The notes under the pieces were generated by a model. It saw nothing but the letters and a program-made list of their open reading frames with translations, did no database searches and was not told the origin of the DNA. A DNA stretch of 64,000 bases. It comes from Parasphingorhabdus litoris DSM 22379. Its GTDB lineage: Bacteria > Pseudomonadota > Alphaproteobacteria > Sphingomonadales > Sphingomonadaceae. A program made the translations under genes and the position numbers. Below, piece after piece: positions 9,346-18,951 of this stretch; the stretch's first letter is position 1; every line of letters starts with the position of its first letter. The stretch is taken from positions 2,232,001-2,296,000 of the forward strand of contig NZ_CP086727.1 in NCBI RefSeq assembly GCF_020906275.1, written 5' to 3'.

Positions 9346-9621
9346 TTAATCGGGCTTACCGTCGCCATCATCATCAAGCAGATCAGGCTTGCCGTCGCCA
9401 TCGGTATCCCAGGCGTCGGGTTGGCCATCACCACTACGGTCCCAGGCATCCATTGTGCCATCGCCATCAGTATCAATGGTGGGTGCCGGAATTTCCGACT
9501 CCGCGGGCTCTTCTTGCGTATCTTGCGCCGCCACTGCGCCAGTTGCCATTGAGAATCCAACGCCAACCGTCACCAGATAAGGAGTCATTCTCCGAATGGG
9601 GCTCGTTTTCTTGGAATGCAT
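9346..9621 (-). CDS. Small exported protein with 11-residue Asp/Gly calcium-type repeats
   Basis: Protein of 91 residues with a basic N-terminus, a hydrophobic segment (about residues 12-33) ending in an Ala-rich cleavage site before QDTQEE, an acidic linker, and a C-terminus of three 11-residue repeats plus a nine-residue remnant. Each repeat has the form DxDGDGxxDxx, with one copy reading DRSGDG. This resembles thrombospondin type-3 or dockerin-like calcium loops, so it probably binds Ca2+ outside the cytoplasm. AGGAGAAG precedes the ATG. The protein ends at the last repeat. No partner is obvious in the neighbourhood. Confidence 0.75.
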   Translation of the reverse strand: MHSKKTSPIRRMTPYLVTVGVGFSMATGAVAAQDTQEEPAESEIPAPTIDTDGDGTMDAWDRSGDGQPDAWDTDGDGKPDLLDDDGDGKPD

Positions 9622-9787
9622 TGCATCTTCTCCTAATGCAGATCATTCCCCTGTCCTGCACAGCAATGTGCTGCCGCCGCCCGCAAAACAAGCGAGCAGC
9701 GGCTAGACGAGATAAAAACAAGACTTTTTGGCGGTTTTTGGGACCCACCGCATCTTAGCAACTGTCTGCCGCGATGCGAATCGGAGC

Positions 9788-11590
9788 TTAAGCGACTGCA
9801 AACATCTCAGGTTCAAGCGCCATAATGGCTTCGCTTCCGCCTTCAATTTTGCGGCGCAGCGAACCGGCATCCGGGAAAAAGCGCTCGGCAAAATATTGTG
9901 CCGTTATCAGCTTGCCTTCGTAATATTTGGCATTGTCTTCACCAGCAGCCAAGGCTTCGGAAGCAGCTTTTGCCATTCTCAGCCACATCAGGCCAAGCGC
10001 CACGATACCCATGATATGCATATAATGATGGGCACCGGCACCGGCATTGTTGGGATTGGCCATCGCGTTTTGCATGAACCACATGGTCGCCTTTTGCAGC
10101 TCGCCATTGGTCTTTTCGAGACCTTCGGCGAAGTCTTTCAGTTTCTCATCAGCTTTCGCTTCTTCAACCTCTTTGGCAATTACAGCAAACAGCGCCTGCA
10201 CACCACGTCCACCATTTTGTGCGAGCTTGCGGCCAACAAGGTCCATTGCCTGAACGCCGTTTGTGCCTTCATAGATCATCGCAATACGCGCATCGCGGAC
10301 ATATTGTTCCATGCCCCATTCGCCAATATAGCCATGACCACCATAGACTTGCTGCGCATTGGTCGCGACTTCATAGCCCTTGTCAGTGCCATAGCCTTTG
10401 ATTACCGGCGTCAGTAGCGACAGCAGGTCATCTGCCATCTGGCGCTCTTCTTCGGTTTGCGCCTTGTGGATCAGATCAGCTTGCAAAGCGCCCCACAGAC
10501 ACAAGGCCCGCATGCCCTCGGTAAAGGCCTTCGCATCCAGCAGCATCCGCCGGACATCAGGGTGAACGAACAGAGTATCTGCCTTCTCGTCGAGATCCTC
10601 CGGACCGGTAAGCGCCCTGCCCTGACGGCGATCATTGGCATAGTGAACGGCGTTTTGATAAGCGACTTCGGCAATACCGAGGCCCTGTTGACCAACGCCC
10701 AGGCGTGCCACGTTCATCATGATGAACATTGCTGCCAATCCTTTATTCTCTTCACCAACCAGATATCCGGTCGCACCATCATAGTTCATCACACAGGTCG
10801 AGTTGCCGTGAATGCCCATTTTATGTTCGATAGAACCACAGGACACAGGATTTTTGTCGCCCAAGGAGCCGTCTTCATTGACGATGAACTTTGGTACGAT
10901 GAAAAGCGAAATGCCTCTAACACCATCTGGCGCATCGGGCGTCTTGGCGAGCACCAGATGAATGATATTTTCAGACATGTCATGCTCACCGGACGAGATA
11001 AATATCTTGGTGCCGGTAATCGCGTGAGACCCATCAGCATTTGGCTCCGCTTTGGTTCTGATCAGTCCCAGATCGGTACCACAATGCGGTTCCGTCAGGT
11101 TCATTGTGCCGGTCCATTCACCAGACAGCATTTTGGGAACAAACTTGGCTTTCTGTTCCTCACTGCCTTTGGCCAAAATCGACGAAATTGCACCATGAGT
11201 CAGGCCGGGATACATCGCAAACGCCATGTTACCGCTGGCCATATATTCTTCGAACGCCATGGAAACGATGTGCGGCAAGCCTTGGCCGCCGAATTCCTCG
11301 GGTCCCGACAAAGTGCCCCAGCCGGCTTCGCAATATTGTTTATACGCGTCTTTGAAACCAGTTGGCGTGGTGACGCTGCCGTCGTCATGACGCGTACAAC
11401 CTTCCTGATCACCCACTTGGTTGAGCGGAAACAATACATTTTCAATAAACTTGCTGCCCTCGGTAAGGATGGCATCAATCATTTCCGGCGTTGCATTTTC
11501 AAAACCGGGCAGATTGGAATAGCGCTCCACACCCAAAACATTGTTGATGATAAATTGCGTATCCCGAACCGGGGCTTGATAATTTGGCAT
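9788..11590 (-). CDS. Acyl-CoA dehydrogenase, ~600-residue class
   Basis: FAD-dependent acyl-CoA dehydrogenase that introduces the alpha-beta double bond in a CoA thioester. At 600 residues it belongs to the longer class, which includes DmdC (3-methylmercaptopropionyl-CoA dehydrogenase) and carries a C-terminal AcylCoA_dh_C extension. Visible blocks are [13 protein letters not shown] with the FAD/substrate loop, [23 protein letters not shown], and the catalytic-base region [15 protein letters not shown]. It lies 59 bases downstream of a MerR regulator on the same strand, and the pair resembles LiuR-controlled branched-chain or fatty-acid degradation genes. Chain-length specificity cannot be read; DmdC activity is possible but not implied. 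Confidence 0.9.
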   Translation of the reverse strand: MPNYQAPVRDTQFIINNVLGVERYSNLPGFENATPEMIDAILTEGSKFIENVLFPLNQVGDQEGCTRHDDGSVTTPTGFKDAYKQYCEAGWGTLSGPEEFGGQGLPHIVSMAFEEYMASGNMAFAMYPGLTHGAISSILAKGSEEQKAKFVPKMLSGEWTGTMNLTEPHCGTDLGLIRTKAEPNADGSHAITGTKIFISSGEHDMSENIIHLVLAKTPDAPDGVRGISLFIVPKFIVNEDGSLGDKNPVSCGSIEHKMGIHGNSTCVMNYDGATGYLVGEENKGLAAMFIMMNVARLGVGQQGLGIAEVAYQNAVHYANDRRQGRALTGPEDLDEKADTLFVHPDVRRMLLDAKAFTEGMRALCLWGALQADLIHKAQTEEERQMADDLLSLLTPVIKGYGTDKGYEVATNAQQVYGGHGYIGEWGMEQYVRDARIAMIYEGTNGVQAMDLVGRKLAQNGGRGVQALFAVIAKEVEEAKADEKLKDFAEGLEKTNGELQKATMWFMQNAMANPNNAGAGAHHYMHIMGIVALGLMWLRMAKAASEALAAGEDNAKYYEGKLITAQYFAERFFPDAGSLRRKIEGGSEAIMALEPEMFAVA

Positions 11591-11649
11591 TATCTAAAAC
11601 TTTCTCTTAATTTGGAAGCGGCCAGAAAATGCTGGCAGATTATCCTCTG

Positions 11650-12084
11650 TTATTGCTGCGCTTTGGCGGTTGCTACCGCATCTTGCACAATCTTTATGAA
11701 TTCCGTCAGCTCTTTGATCGAGCTATCAATGTCGTTGCGCTGCTTCTTGAGAAGATCGACTTTCTCTTGGCATCGATCGAGCGTTACCTCCATTTGGGTA
11801 ATTCGACCGTCACCCAGATCATAAAGATCTATCATCTCGCGAATCTCAGTCAGACTGAATCCGACATTTTTCGCGCGCATGATCCACGCAAGCCGTGCAC
11901 GATCACGTTTGGTGTAAATACGCGCAAGACCTTTGCGATGCGGAGCGATAAGCCCTTCATCTTCATAAAAACGAAGCGCACGCGCTGTAACACCAAATTC
12001 CTCTGACAAATCCGAAATGGTAAAAGTTTCGCGATTTTTCAGATCAGGAGTATCGATCTCTGCATGGTTCAGCGTTTTCGACAT
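11650..12084 (-). CDS. MerR family regulator, LiuR-like
   Basis: MerR-type activator/repressor with an N-terminal winged HTH (FTISDLSEEFGVTARALRFY, then EGLIAP), a central R-x-LAWI linker region and a C-terminal coiled coil (about residues 85-135) for dimerisation. It lacks clustered cysteines, so it is not a metal sensor. The pattern matches LiuR-like regulators of branched-chain and fatty-acid catabolism, agreeing with the downstream acyl-CoA dehydrogenase. I place the start at ATG 12084, because the -10 box overlaps the alternative ATG at 12093 and the expected transcription start coincides with 12084, giving a leaderless message. Binding to the operator in its own promoter suggests autoregulation. 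Confidence 0.82.
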   Translation of the reverse strand: MSKTLNHAEIDTPDLKNRETFTISDLSEEFGVTARALRFYEDEGLIAPHRKGLARIYTKRDRARLAWIMRAKNVGFSLTEIREMIDLYDLGDGRITQMEVTLDRCQEKVDLLKKQRNDIDSSIKELTEFIKIVQDAVATAKAQQ

Positions 12085-12090
12085 GAGAGT

Positions 12091-12119
12091 CATATAGCTT
12101 ACGCTAACGTAAACGTCAA
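12091..12119 (-). promoter_or_regulatory. merR promoter with operator in the spacer
   Basis: On the minus strand TTGACG (12119-12114) and TATATG (12096-12091) are separated by exactly 17 bases. The spacer contains the inverted repeat TTACG-TTAG-CGTAA (12112-12099). A MerR-family dimer commonly binds a palindrome placed between -35 and -10. The predicted transcript start, about seven bases past the -10 box, falls on ATG 12084. Confidence 0.62.
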
Positions 12120-12121
12120 TA

Positions 12122-12658
12122 CTATCCGCCGGGGCATAAACTCACAATTTCGCGTCCGCGTGTCGAACGCGCTACCGCATCCCCTTCCCCTACCAGAAAG
12201 AAGTTAACCCCATTCAGGCTAGCGCGCGGCGTGCAATAGCTTGTACATGATTCTGGCAAATCGCCCGGAAATTGAAGCGCTACGCCATCAAATTTTGCAG
12301 TAAAACTGCATCTTTGTTCGCTGTTCAATATAATTTGAATATCCTCGCCATTCCGCTCAGCAGAACCCAAAGCTTCGCATTTGCTGTCCGGCCCGAATAC
12401 AGCCAGCATTCCAATCTGATAACCACGCTCATCATTTCCGACGGCACAAAAACGATCTGTTCCGAGATCACTTCGCCGTTCGAAAGCACCTGAAAGGCTT
12501 ACATTTCGAATGTCGGGTATCACACCAGCATCAATTGCGGCTTGTTCCAATGGAGATGCTTGTTCAACCGGGCCATCGGTGTCGTTATTTTCCGGCCTGC
12601 CTTGCCCATCACAAGCGGTAAGCAGCAACAACGGAAGCAATAAAAGCGTGCGTGTCAC
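12122..12658 (-). CDS. Hypothetical lipoprotein
   Basis: Protein of 178 residues with a lipoprotein signal: a hydrophobic run of leucines ending in LLTAC, the lipobox cysteine being about residue 16, then a Gly/Asn/Asp-rich spacer. The remainder contains several cysteines ([29 protein letters not shown]), suggesting disulfides in the periplasm. No family recognised. It starts with GTG, overlapping the hisI stop by four bases (GTGA), so it is translated after HisI, an odd partner. Function unknown. Confidence 0.72.
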   Translation of the reverse strand: MTRTLLLLPLLLLTACDGQGRPENNDTDGPVEQASPLEQAAIDAGVIPDIRNVSLSGAFERRSDLGTDRFCAVGNDERGYQIGMLAVFGPDSKCEALGSAERNGEDIQIILNSEQRCSFTAKFDGVALQFPGDLPESCTSYCTPRASLNGVNFFLVGEGDAVARSTRGREIVSLCPGG

Positions 12659-13029
12659 GCAATACGTTCCAATTCGCCATCCTCTACTTTGCGGTAAAAA
12701 CAGCTTGTTTCACCAGTATGACAGGTTGGTCCCGCTGGGTCAGCCTTGACCCAGACCGCATCTTGATCGCAGTCGATCAACAATTCTTTCACGTGAAGAA
12801 CATGGCCAGAAGTTTCTCCCTTTTTCCAAAGAGTCTGACGACTCCGCGAATAGAAATGCGCCATTCCGGTTTTCTGGGTCATTTGCAAAGCCGCTGCATC
12901 CATGAATGCAACCATCAAAACAACACCGGTCGAATCGTCTGTCACCACAGCGGATATCAAACCATTCGAATCAAATTTGGGGTTTAGTTGTGATCCGGTT
13001 TCCCGATCGACATTTTTGCTATCCGTCAT
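12655..13029 (-). CDS. hisI: Phosphoribosyl-AMP cyclohydrolase
   Basis: Third step of histidine biosynthesis: hydrolytic ring opening of phosphoribosyl-AMP. This is a stand-alone HisI of 124 residues without a fused HisE. Visible are the metal and active-site block [13 protein letters not shown], the zinc cysteines in [14 protein letters not shown], and the conserved [12 protein letters not shown]. It is divergent from purF with about 195 bases between. The other his genes are not in the window. Confidence 0.93.
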   Translation of the reverse strand: MTDSKNVDRETGSQLNPKFDSNGLISAVVTDDSTGVVLMVAFMDAAALQMTQKTGMAHFYSRSRQTLWKKGETSGHVLHVKELLIDCDQDAVWVKADPAGPTCHTGETSCFYRKVEDGELERIA

Positions 13030-13225
13030 CCCTTTGAACTAGGGTTCCAAAGCCGGACGTGCAACGCAAAACTGGCCTTTATGCCGTGAGAACTCCTCTC
13101 GCTGAATATTTATGATATTTTTATGACCAAGGGGGAAGACAAAGCACAGATTCAAATCTATATCCCTGCCATCCCCTGCTGGCGTTACTAGGACGCGTTT
13201 ATTATGGGCAGCAATAAGGTGCGAT

Positions 13226-14719
13226 ATGCTTACAACCCATCCGTTTGATGATGACAAGCTGCGTGAAGAATGTGGCGTTTTTGGTGTAGCCGGGGTCGAA
13301 GATGCCGCAGCGATGGTTGCGCTGGGGCTCCACGCCTTGCAACATCGTGGGCAGGAAGCCGCTGGCATCACTTGCCGCAATGGGCGCGAATTTTATAGCC
13401 ATCGCGCTCTTGGCCCCGTTGCCGGAAATTTTGATAGTCAGGAAGTCATGGACAAACTGCGCGGGGATTATGCCTGCGGCCATGTCCGATACTCGACCAC
13501 CGGAGCCGGTACTTTACGGAACATCCAACCGCTGGAAGCAGACCTCGCTTCTGGCGGTTTTGCTATCGCCCATAATGGCAATATTTCCAATGCCTTGAAA
13601 CTGCGGGAAGAGCTGGTGCGCAATGGATCGATTTTCCAATCGACCAGCGACACGGAAGTCATCATCCACCTGCTGGCGACATCGAAATACCGTACGCTAC
13701 TGGACAAATTTATTGATGCCTTGCGAAAAGTGGAAGGCGCGTACTCCCTGATTTGCATGACTCCGGAAGGTATGATCGCCTGCCGGGATCCTTTGGGTAT
13801 TCGCCCCTTGGTTATTGGCAAGATCGGCGATGCTTATGTGTTTGCCTCCGAAACTGTTGCCCTTGATCTAGTTGGCGCAGAATATGTGCGAAGCGTAGAT
13901 GCAGGAGAACTCATCGTCGTCTCAAATGGCGAAATGCGTTCCCACAGACCATTTGGTGAAACAAATAGTCGACCATGTATTTTTGAGCACGTCTATTTCT
14001 CGCGACCTGATTCGATTGTCGATGGATCATCAGTTTACAGCGTGCGCAAAGAAATTGGCGCACAGCTGGCGATCGAAAACCCGGTGGACGCAGACTATGT
14101 TATTCCGGTTCCGGACAGCGGGACACCAGCAGCCATTGGTTATGCGGAACAGTCCGGCATACCATTTGAATTGGGCATAATCCGTTCCCATTATGTCGGA
14201 CGGACCTTCATTCAACCCGGTGACGGTGTCCGCCATCTCGGCGTGAAGTTGAAGCATAATGCCAATCGGCCACTGGTGAACGGCAAGAAAATCGTGTTGA
14301 TTGACGACAGCATCGTGCGCGGGACAACCAGTTTAAAAATCGTCCAGATGATGCGTGAAGCAGGTGCAGCGGAAGTGCACATGCGCATCGCGAGTCCGCC
14401 AACCATGCATAGCTGTTTCTACGGTGTGAACACACCAAAGCGGGAGAAACTACTAGCTGCGATGAAGTCCGTCGAACAGATGTGCGAATATATTCAAGCA
14501 GACAGCCTGTCCTTCATCTCTATCGATGGACTTTACCGTGCGGTTGGCGAAGAAACACGGCGCGATATTGAACCGCAATATTGCGACGCCTGTTTCACCG
14601 GCGCCTATCCCACGCCGCTAACCGATCAAGAAGGTCAGCAGCAACCAGATCAGCTAACGTTACTCAATGAAAAAGTCGGCACCAAAGAAACCCCGATACT
14701 CGCTGAACAAGTTGGGTAA
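13226..14719 (+). CDS. purF: Amidophosphoribosyltransferase
   Basis: First committed step of purine synthesis: PRPP plus glutamine to 5-phosphoribosylamine. The N-terminal class-II glutaminase begins at Cys16 in ECGVFGVAG, implying removal of a 15-residue propeptide as in many PurF enzymes. HALQHRGQEAAG and GHVRYSTTG follow. The C-terminal phosphoribosyltransferase loop is IVLIDDSIVRGTT. C-terminal cysteines (PQYCDACFTG) may ligate an Fe-S cluster. Length 497 is typical. It is divergent from hisI and followed by an SDR 27 bases on. Confidence 0.95.
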   Translation: MLTTHPFDDDKLREECGVFGVAGVEDAAAMVALGLHALQHRGQEAAGITCRNGREFYSHRALGPVAGNFDSQEVMDKLRGDYACGHVRYSTTGAGTLRNIQPLEADLASGGFAIAHNGNISNALKLREELVRNGSIFQSTSDTEVIIHLLATSKYRTLLDKFIDALRKVEGAYSLICMTPEGMIACRDPLGIRPLVIGKIGDAYVFASETVALDLVGAEYVRSVDAGELIVVSNGEMRSHRPFGETNSRPCIFEHVYFSRPDSIVDGSSVYSVRKEIGAQLAIENPVDADYVIPVPDSGTPAAIGYAEQSGIPFELGIIRSHYVGRTFIQPGDGVRHLGVKLKHNANRPLVNGKKIVLIDDSIVRGTTSLKIVQMMREAGAAEVHMRIASPPTMHSCFYGVNTPKREKLLAAMKSVEQMCEYIQADSLSFISIDGLYRAVGEETRRDIEPQYCDACFTGAYPTPLTDQEGQQQPDQLTLLNEKVGTKETPILAEQVG

Positions 14720-14746
14720 CCTTGACGTTTACAGGTAAATTTATCG

Positions 14747-15448
14747 ATGAGCTTTGAAAACCAATTGGCGTTGGTCACTGGCGCAAGCCGGGGCATTGGC
14801 GCCGCAACCGCAATTGCCTTGGCCGCAAAAGGTGCGCATGTCATCTTGACCGCGCGAACCGCCAAAGACCTCGAAGAGGTTGAAGAAACAATTCATCAAG
14901 CGGGCGGTCATGCCACCATTGCGCCGCTGGATCTTACCGACGGAGATAGCATCGGCCGATTGGCCCAAGCGATTTCAGAGCGCTGGGACGCACTTGATAT
15001 CCTGGTGCTGAACGCTGCCATGCTTGGCACTTTGACTCCGGTTCCAGCGATTGACGGTAAAGAGTTTAACAATGTTCTGACGCTCAACCTGATCGCACAA
15101 CAAGCTTTGATTGCCGCTTTCGATCCGATGATGCGCAAGAGCGAAGATGCGCGCCTACTCGCGATAACCAGCAGCGTGGGCCGGTCTCCCCGCGCCTTTT
15201 GGGGCGCTTATGGAGCTTCCAAAGCCGCGCTCGAAACACTGGTTGTCAGCTATGGCGAAGAGATGCGCAACCTTGGCAAATTGCGCACTGCGATTATCAA
15301 CCCGGGCCGGACGCGCACCAATATGCGGGCAAGCGCCTATCCCGGCGAAGATCCGCAATCCGTCAAGCCACCTGAGGTCGTGGCCAACCGGATGGCGGAA
15401 ATTCTCGCCAGCGATTTTGAAACTGGCGAGACTTTCGATATCAATTAG
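14747..15448 (+). CDS. SDR family NAD(P)-dependent oxidoreductase
   Basis: Classical short-chain dehydrogenase of 233 residues. The cofactor loop is TGASRGIGAAT, NAA occurs in LVLNAAM, the catalytic Ser is in ITSSVG and the catalytic Tyr/Lys in YGASKAALE. The position after purF suggests shared transcription but not a shared pathway. Its 3' end overlaps the convergent serine-hydrolase gene by eight bases. Substrate unknown. Confidence 0.88.
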   Translation: MSFENQLALVTGASRGIGAATAIALAAKGAHVILTARTAKDLEEVEETIHQAGGHATIAPLDLTDGDSIGRLAQAISERWDALDILVLNAAMLGTLTPVPAIDGKEFNNVLTLNLIAQQALIAAFDPMMRKSEDARLLAITSSVGRSPRAFWGAYGASKAALETLVVSYGEEMRNLGKLRTAIINPGRTRTNMRASAYPGEDPQSVKPPEVVANRMAEILASDFETGETFDIN

Positions 15449-16673
15449 CAGCCGCCGTTTCGGTTGCTTTTCCACCCTCTGAATCCAGATAGGCTTTGAC
15501 CGCATTGAAAAAGGCAATGCGTTGAGCGCCCTGCTCTTCAGGGGTAGCGCTAGGCCAATTGCTATTACTGGCAACCACCAGCTGGCGCGCAGGATCGATG
15601 AAAATACCTTGCCCGAAAATACCTTGGCCAGCAAAGCTGCCATCATCAAATGTCCACCATTGATAACCATAGCCACGGCCTGGAACGTCGATATCGGCCT
15701 GTTTGGTTCCAGCCTTGGCAAACCATCCATCCGGTACGATCGACTCGCCATCAATCATACCGCCATTCATTGCGAACTGACCAAAAAGCGCATAGTCCCT
15801 GACGGTCGCGGAAATACAGCAACCGCCGATCTCCTTGCCTCCTTCATTGAGCAGCCATTCCCCATCCTGTGACATGCCATAGGGTGCCCAGACTTTTTCA
15901 GAGAGATATTCGGATATGGTCTTGCCAGTCGCCTTGGCTACCAGCACTCCAATCAGATTGGTTTCGCCGGTATTATATTGCCAGCGCGTGCCGGGTTCGG
16001 CCTCGTTTTCCAGAGTTTTCATATAGACAATGATCGGATCGACACCATCCACCGGTTTTGTATTGTTGAACAGCGCGACATCGGATTTGGGATCGGCATA
16101 ATCCTCGTTCCATTTAACACCGGAGGTCATGGTCAAAAGCTGCTCTACTGTTACCCCGTCATAGCCGCTGCCTTTCAGCTCCGGTATGTAATCGGTGAGC
16201 GGATCATCGATAGACTTGATAAAGCCGTCTTTGATTGCCGCGCCAACAAGTGTCGACACCAGTGATTTGGCGACAGAGAAAGATGTCCAGCGATCATCTT
16301 TGCCGAGATCCATGCCGTATTTTTCCAACCGGATTTTGCCATCCTGCAATATCACAATGCCAGCCGTTCGTTGATCCGCCATATATTGGTCAACCGATAG
16401 CACCTCGCCATCCACCTCAAATTCTGTCGGAAGTGCTTCGCCCTGCTCCAGCGCTTTCGGCGCGTCGCCAGCCGCGATCGTGTTCGATGGCACCAGCGTA
16501 TCCATCATCCGAAAGGCCTTGTTGCGCTGATCATCGGTCCAGAACAGGATATTCTTATCGGTGGGCAGACCGGCCGCATCCGCCGCGACCTCCTTGACCT
16601 TCTCGCAACCTGGCAATGCCAAACATAGGCCAACACCTGTCATCGCCAGCGTCAGCTTCTTACCTAAACCCAT
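15441..16673 (-). CDS. Serine hydrolase lipoprotein (class C beta-lactamase/esterase fold)
   Basis: Protein of 410 residues with a secretion signal ending in ALPGC (a plausible lipobox at about residue 23). The beta-lactamase domain carries the SxxK nucleophile motif SVAKS (near residue 133) and the YxN-type motif YNTGETN. Such proteins usually act as esterases or amidases on the periplasmic side of the membrane rather than as clinical beta-lactamases. It is 13 bases downstream of the cyclopropane synthase on the same strand, so the two are likely one operon. Substrate unknown. Confidence 0.87.
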   Translation of the reverse strand: MGLGKKLTLAMTGVGLCLALPGCEKVKEVAADAAGLPTDKNILFWTDDQRNKAFRMMDTLVPSNTIAAGDAPKALEQGEALPTEFEVDGEVLSVDQYMADQRTAGIVILQDGKIRLEKYGMDLGKDDRWTSFSVAKSLVSTLVGAAIKDGFIKSIDDPLTDYIPELKGSGYDGVTVEQLLTMTSGVKWNEDYADPKSDVALFNNTKPVDGVDPIIVYMKTLENEAEPGTRWQYNTGETNLIGVLVAKATGKTISEYLSEKVWAPYGMSQDGEWLLNEGGKEIGGCCISATVRDYALFGQFAMNGGMIDGESIVPDGWFAKAGTKQADIDVPGRGYGYQWWTFDDGSFAGQGIFGQGIFIDPARQLVVASNSNWPSATPEEQGAQRIAFFNAVKAYLDSEGGKATETAAAN

Positions 16674-16686
16674 CGTCCACTCCTGT

Positions 16687-17943
16687 TCATATTTTTATCA
16701 AAGTCACTTGTGAGACGTTAATGCCGCCCCCACTGAACCCGCCTTCACAATAGGTCAGGTAGTAGCGCCACAACCGCACAAAACGTTCATCAAAGCCCGC
16801 TGGCAATTTGCCTTGCTCAACAACCGCTTCGAAACGCTCACGCCAGAGGCGAAGTGTTTTGGCATAATCAGCCCCGAAGTCTTGTTTGTCCGACCAGGTC
16901 AGCCCACGTTCCTCAGCCAGTGCGCGAAAGCGGCTTTCGGACAGCAACATGCCACCAGGAAAAATATAGGTCTGAATAAAGTCTGCGCTGGCTGCATATT
17001 GCTCAAAAATATCATCGGCGATGCTGATATATTGGATCCCCGCGCGACCACCGGATTTCAGATTACGTGCCACACAATCGAGAAAGTCGGGCCAATATTT
17101 CTGCCCCACTGCCTCAACCATTTCGACGCTGGCGATTGCATCATATTGACCATTTACATCGCGATAATCCTGGATCAGAAAATTCGCCTCGGGATGATGC
17201 TGGCGCGCCCATTCGGTTTGCTCATCGGACAAGGAAATGCCGGTTACATCCAGCCCATGATCCCTAGCCAAAGTGCCGGACAGATATCCCCACCCACAGC
17301 CGATCTCCAAAACTTTCTGACCGGGCTTGGTGCCAAGACGATTTGCCATCGCCGCCACCTTCTTCGCCTGTGCTTCTTTTAGCGTCTTCGCCTTTCCGGC
17401 CGAATCCTCAAACAATGCGCTCGAATAGCTCATGCTTTCATCAAGCCACAGGCGGTAGAAGTCATTGCCCAGGTCATAATGATATTGGATATTCTGCCGC
17501 GCCCGTGCCTTGTCATTGCGTCGCCGAAAATGGCGCAACTTCGCAATCAGGCGAAAGATACCAGCAGCGCGGCCCGTATCTTTCAATCCCGCACGGTTGC
17601 GTGTGAACAGGTCAAATACCGGAACCAGGTCCGGACTTTCCCACTCGCCCAGTTCCCAAGCACGGTACCAGCCGACCGAACCGCTGTTCACGAGACGCAG
17701 CAAAGCATTCCAGCTATGGATGATGATTTCGGCCATCGGCCCTTCGCCCCGGCCGCCGACAATACGCGTCGTCCCATCGGGTAATTTCCCCTCAAAGGTT
17801 CCGTAGTCCAGACCTGTATCGATCCGGTCCAATATCCGATGAAAGCCGGGAGCGGTGAGCCGCGCGAGCAATCCGCCCCCTGTGCCGAAGCGCTTGCGCG
17901 CATCGAGCAGGTGCTTTCCTCTTTTTGGTGCCTCCGCATTCAT
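16687..17943 (-). CDS. cfa: Cyclopropane-fatty-acyl-phospholipid synthase family protein
   Basis: Cytoplasmic, membrane-associated SAM enzyme of 418 residues that adds a methylene group across double bonds of membrane phospholipid acyl chains. The SAM loop is VLEIGCGWG. QYHYDLGNDFY, SYSSALF, GYLSGTLA and GLDVTGISLS are typical CFA/MmaA blocks, and SVEMVEAVG contains the catalytic-site Glu. YIFPGGML further supports CFA. It lies between an SDR gene (66 bases upstream) and the serine hydrolase, and near photolyase, a combination often seen among light- or stress-induced genes. CFA product identity is likely; a methyl-branching relative is possible. Confidence 0.92.
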   Translation of the reverse strand: MNAEAPKRGKHLLDARKRFGTGGGLLARLTAPGFHRILDRIDTGLDYGTFEGKLPDGTTRIVGGRGEGPMAEIIIHSWNALLRLVNSGSVGWYRAWELGEWESPDLVPVFDLFTRNRAGLKDTGRAAGIFRLIAKLRHFRRRNDKARARQNIQYHYDLGNDFYRLWLDESMSYSSALFEDSAGKAKTLKEAQAKKVAAMANRLGTKPGQKVLEIGCGWGYLSGTLARDHGLDVTGISLSDEQTEWARQHHPEANFLIQDYRDVNGQYDAIASVEMVEAVGQKYWPDFLDCVARNLKSGGRAGIQYISIADDIFEQYAASADFIQTYIFPGGMLLSESRFRALAEERGLTWSDKQDFGADYAKTLRLWRERFEAVVEQGKLPAGFDERFVRLWRYYLTYCEGGFSGGGINVSQVTLIKI

Positions 17944-18009
17944 GGGGCAGATATGGACCAGCGGTAACTACTTGGCAATGCGTTACTATCCTTATCCTTC
18001 GCGATTGGA

Positions 18010-18792
18010 TTAAGAACCCGGCGCGGCTGCCGATCCAGCCAATATACCTCCATCGATGGTCATTTCGGTGCCGGTAATATAGCGCGCTTCATCCGAAGCC
18101 AGCAGCACAGCGATCGCGGCCACTTCCTCGGCCTCGCCAAATCGCTGCATCGGCGTATCCTTTACCATAGCAGCAATCGCAGCCTCTCTCTGTTCACCCT
18201 CACCCAGCATCGGTTCCCACATAGGTGTCATGATCGCCGCCGGATGAATCGAATTGCATCGGATGTTGAGTCCCAATTGCGCACAATAGAGCGCCACGGA
18301 CTTGCTGTGATTGCGGATGGCGGCTTTCGACGAGGCATAAGCCGCAGCGCCCGGAATTCCGACCATGCCAGAACGGGACGAGATGTTGATGATCGAGCCC
18401 GCACCCTTTTCCTTCATAGCCCGGATCGCGTAGCGGCAGCCCATGAAGGTGCCGTCCAGATTGATCCGATGGACCGCGCGCCAGTCTTCCAGCGACGCAT
18501 TTTCCGGATCATGGGGCGCCAAGCCCGCTTCAAATCCGGTAATCCCGGCATTGTTGACGACGACGTCCGCCGTGGGATGCAGCTCAGCCAGATGGTCCCA
18601 ATCCGCCTCCTTTTCGACGTCTAGGACAAGAGTGGGACTTCCCAATTCCTGTCCAGCCTGCGCCAATGTTTCGGCGTCCTTATCGGTCAGAAGGACCGAC
18701 GCCCCCTCGTCGATAAAGGCCTTGGCAATCGCTTTGCCAATGCCGCGAGCAGCACCGGTGATAACGCAAAATTTTCCTGATAGTCTGTGCAT
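18010..18792 (-). CDS. SDR family oxidoreductase
   Basis: Classical SDR of 260 residues. The NAD(P) loop is [11 protein letters not shown], an acidic LLTDKD at the end of beta-2 favours NAD+, VVNNAGITG is intact, and the catalytic pair is YASSKAA after INISSRSG. Similar to glucose-1-dehydrogenase/cyclopentanol-dehydrogenase type SDRs; substrate unknown. It stands between photolyase and cfa in a same-strand cluster, with a 159-base upstream gap containing a 10-bp inverted repeat. Confidence 0.88.
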   Translation of the reverse strand: MHRLSGKFCVITGAARGIGKAIAKAFIDEGASVLLTDKDAETLAQAGQELGSPTLVLDVEKEADWDHLAELHPTADVVVNNAGITGFEAGLAPHDPENASLEDWRAVHRINLDGTFMGCRYAIRAMKEKGAGSIINISSRSGMVGIPGAAAYASSKAAIRNHSKSVALYCAQLGLNIRCNSIHPAAIMTPMWEPMLGEGEQREAAIAAMVKDTPMQRFGEAEEVAAIAVLLASDEARYITGTEMTIDGGILAGSAAAPGS

Positions 18793-18873
18793 AAAAGATC
18801 CTGAATATAGGTGTCAAAATATCCAGCCCGGCGGACTGAAGGGTTTCATTTTGATTTGCCCGAAGGCGACCTA

Positions 18874-18921
18874 CTTATTCATCGACCTGATATCCTCTTT
18901 TCGATTGTCCGGATGAATAAG
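18874..18921. repeat. Perfect 10-bp inverted repeat with 28-base spacer
   Basis: CTTATTCATC (18874-18883) and GATGAATAAG (18912-18921) are exact reverse complements separated by 28 bases. It lies between the photolyase stop and the SDR start. There is no T-run after it, so it is not a standard terminator. A regulator site for the SDR-cfa unit is possible. Confidence 0.5.
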
Positions 18922-18951
18922 CAGTTATTTCAGCCATTACAATCCCTTCTG

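Noticed and set aside
10457..11824. 455-residue plus-strand frame across the acyl-CoA dehydrogenase
   Set aside because: Antisense to a clear acyl-CoA dehydrogenase with intact motifs; no domain.
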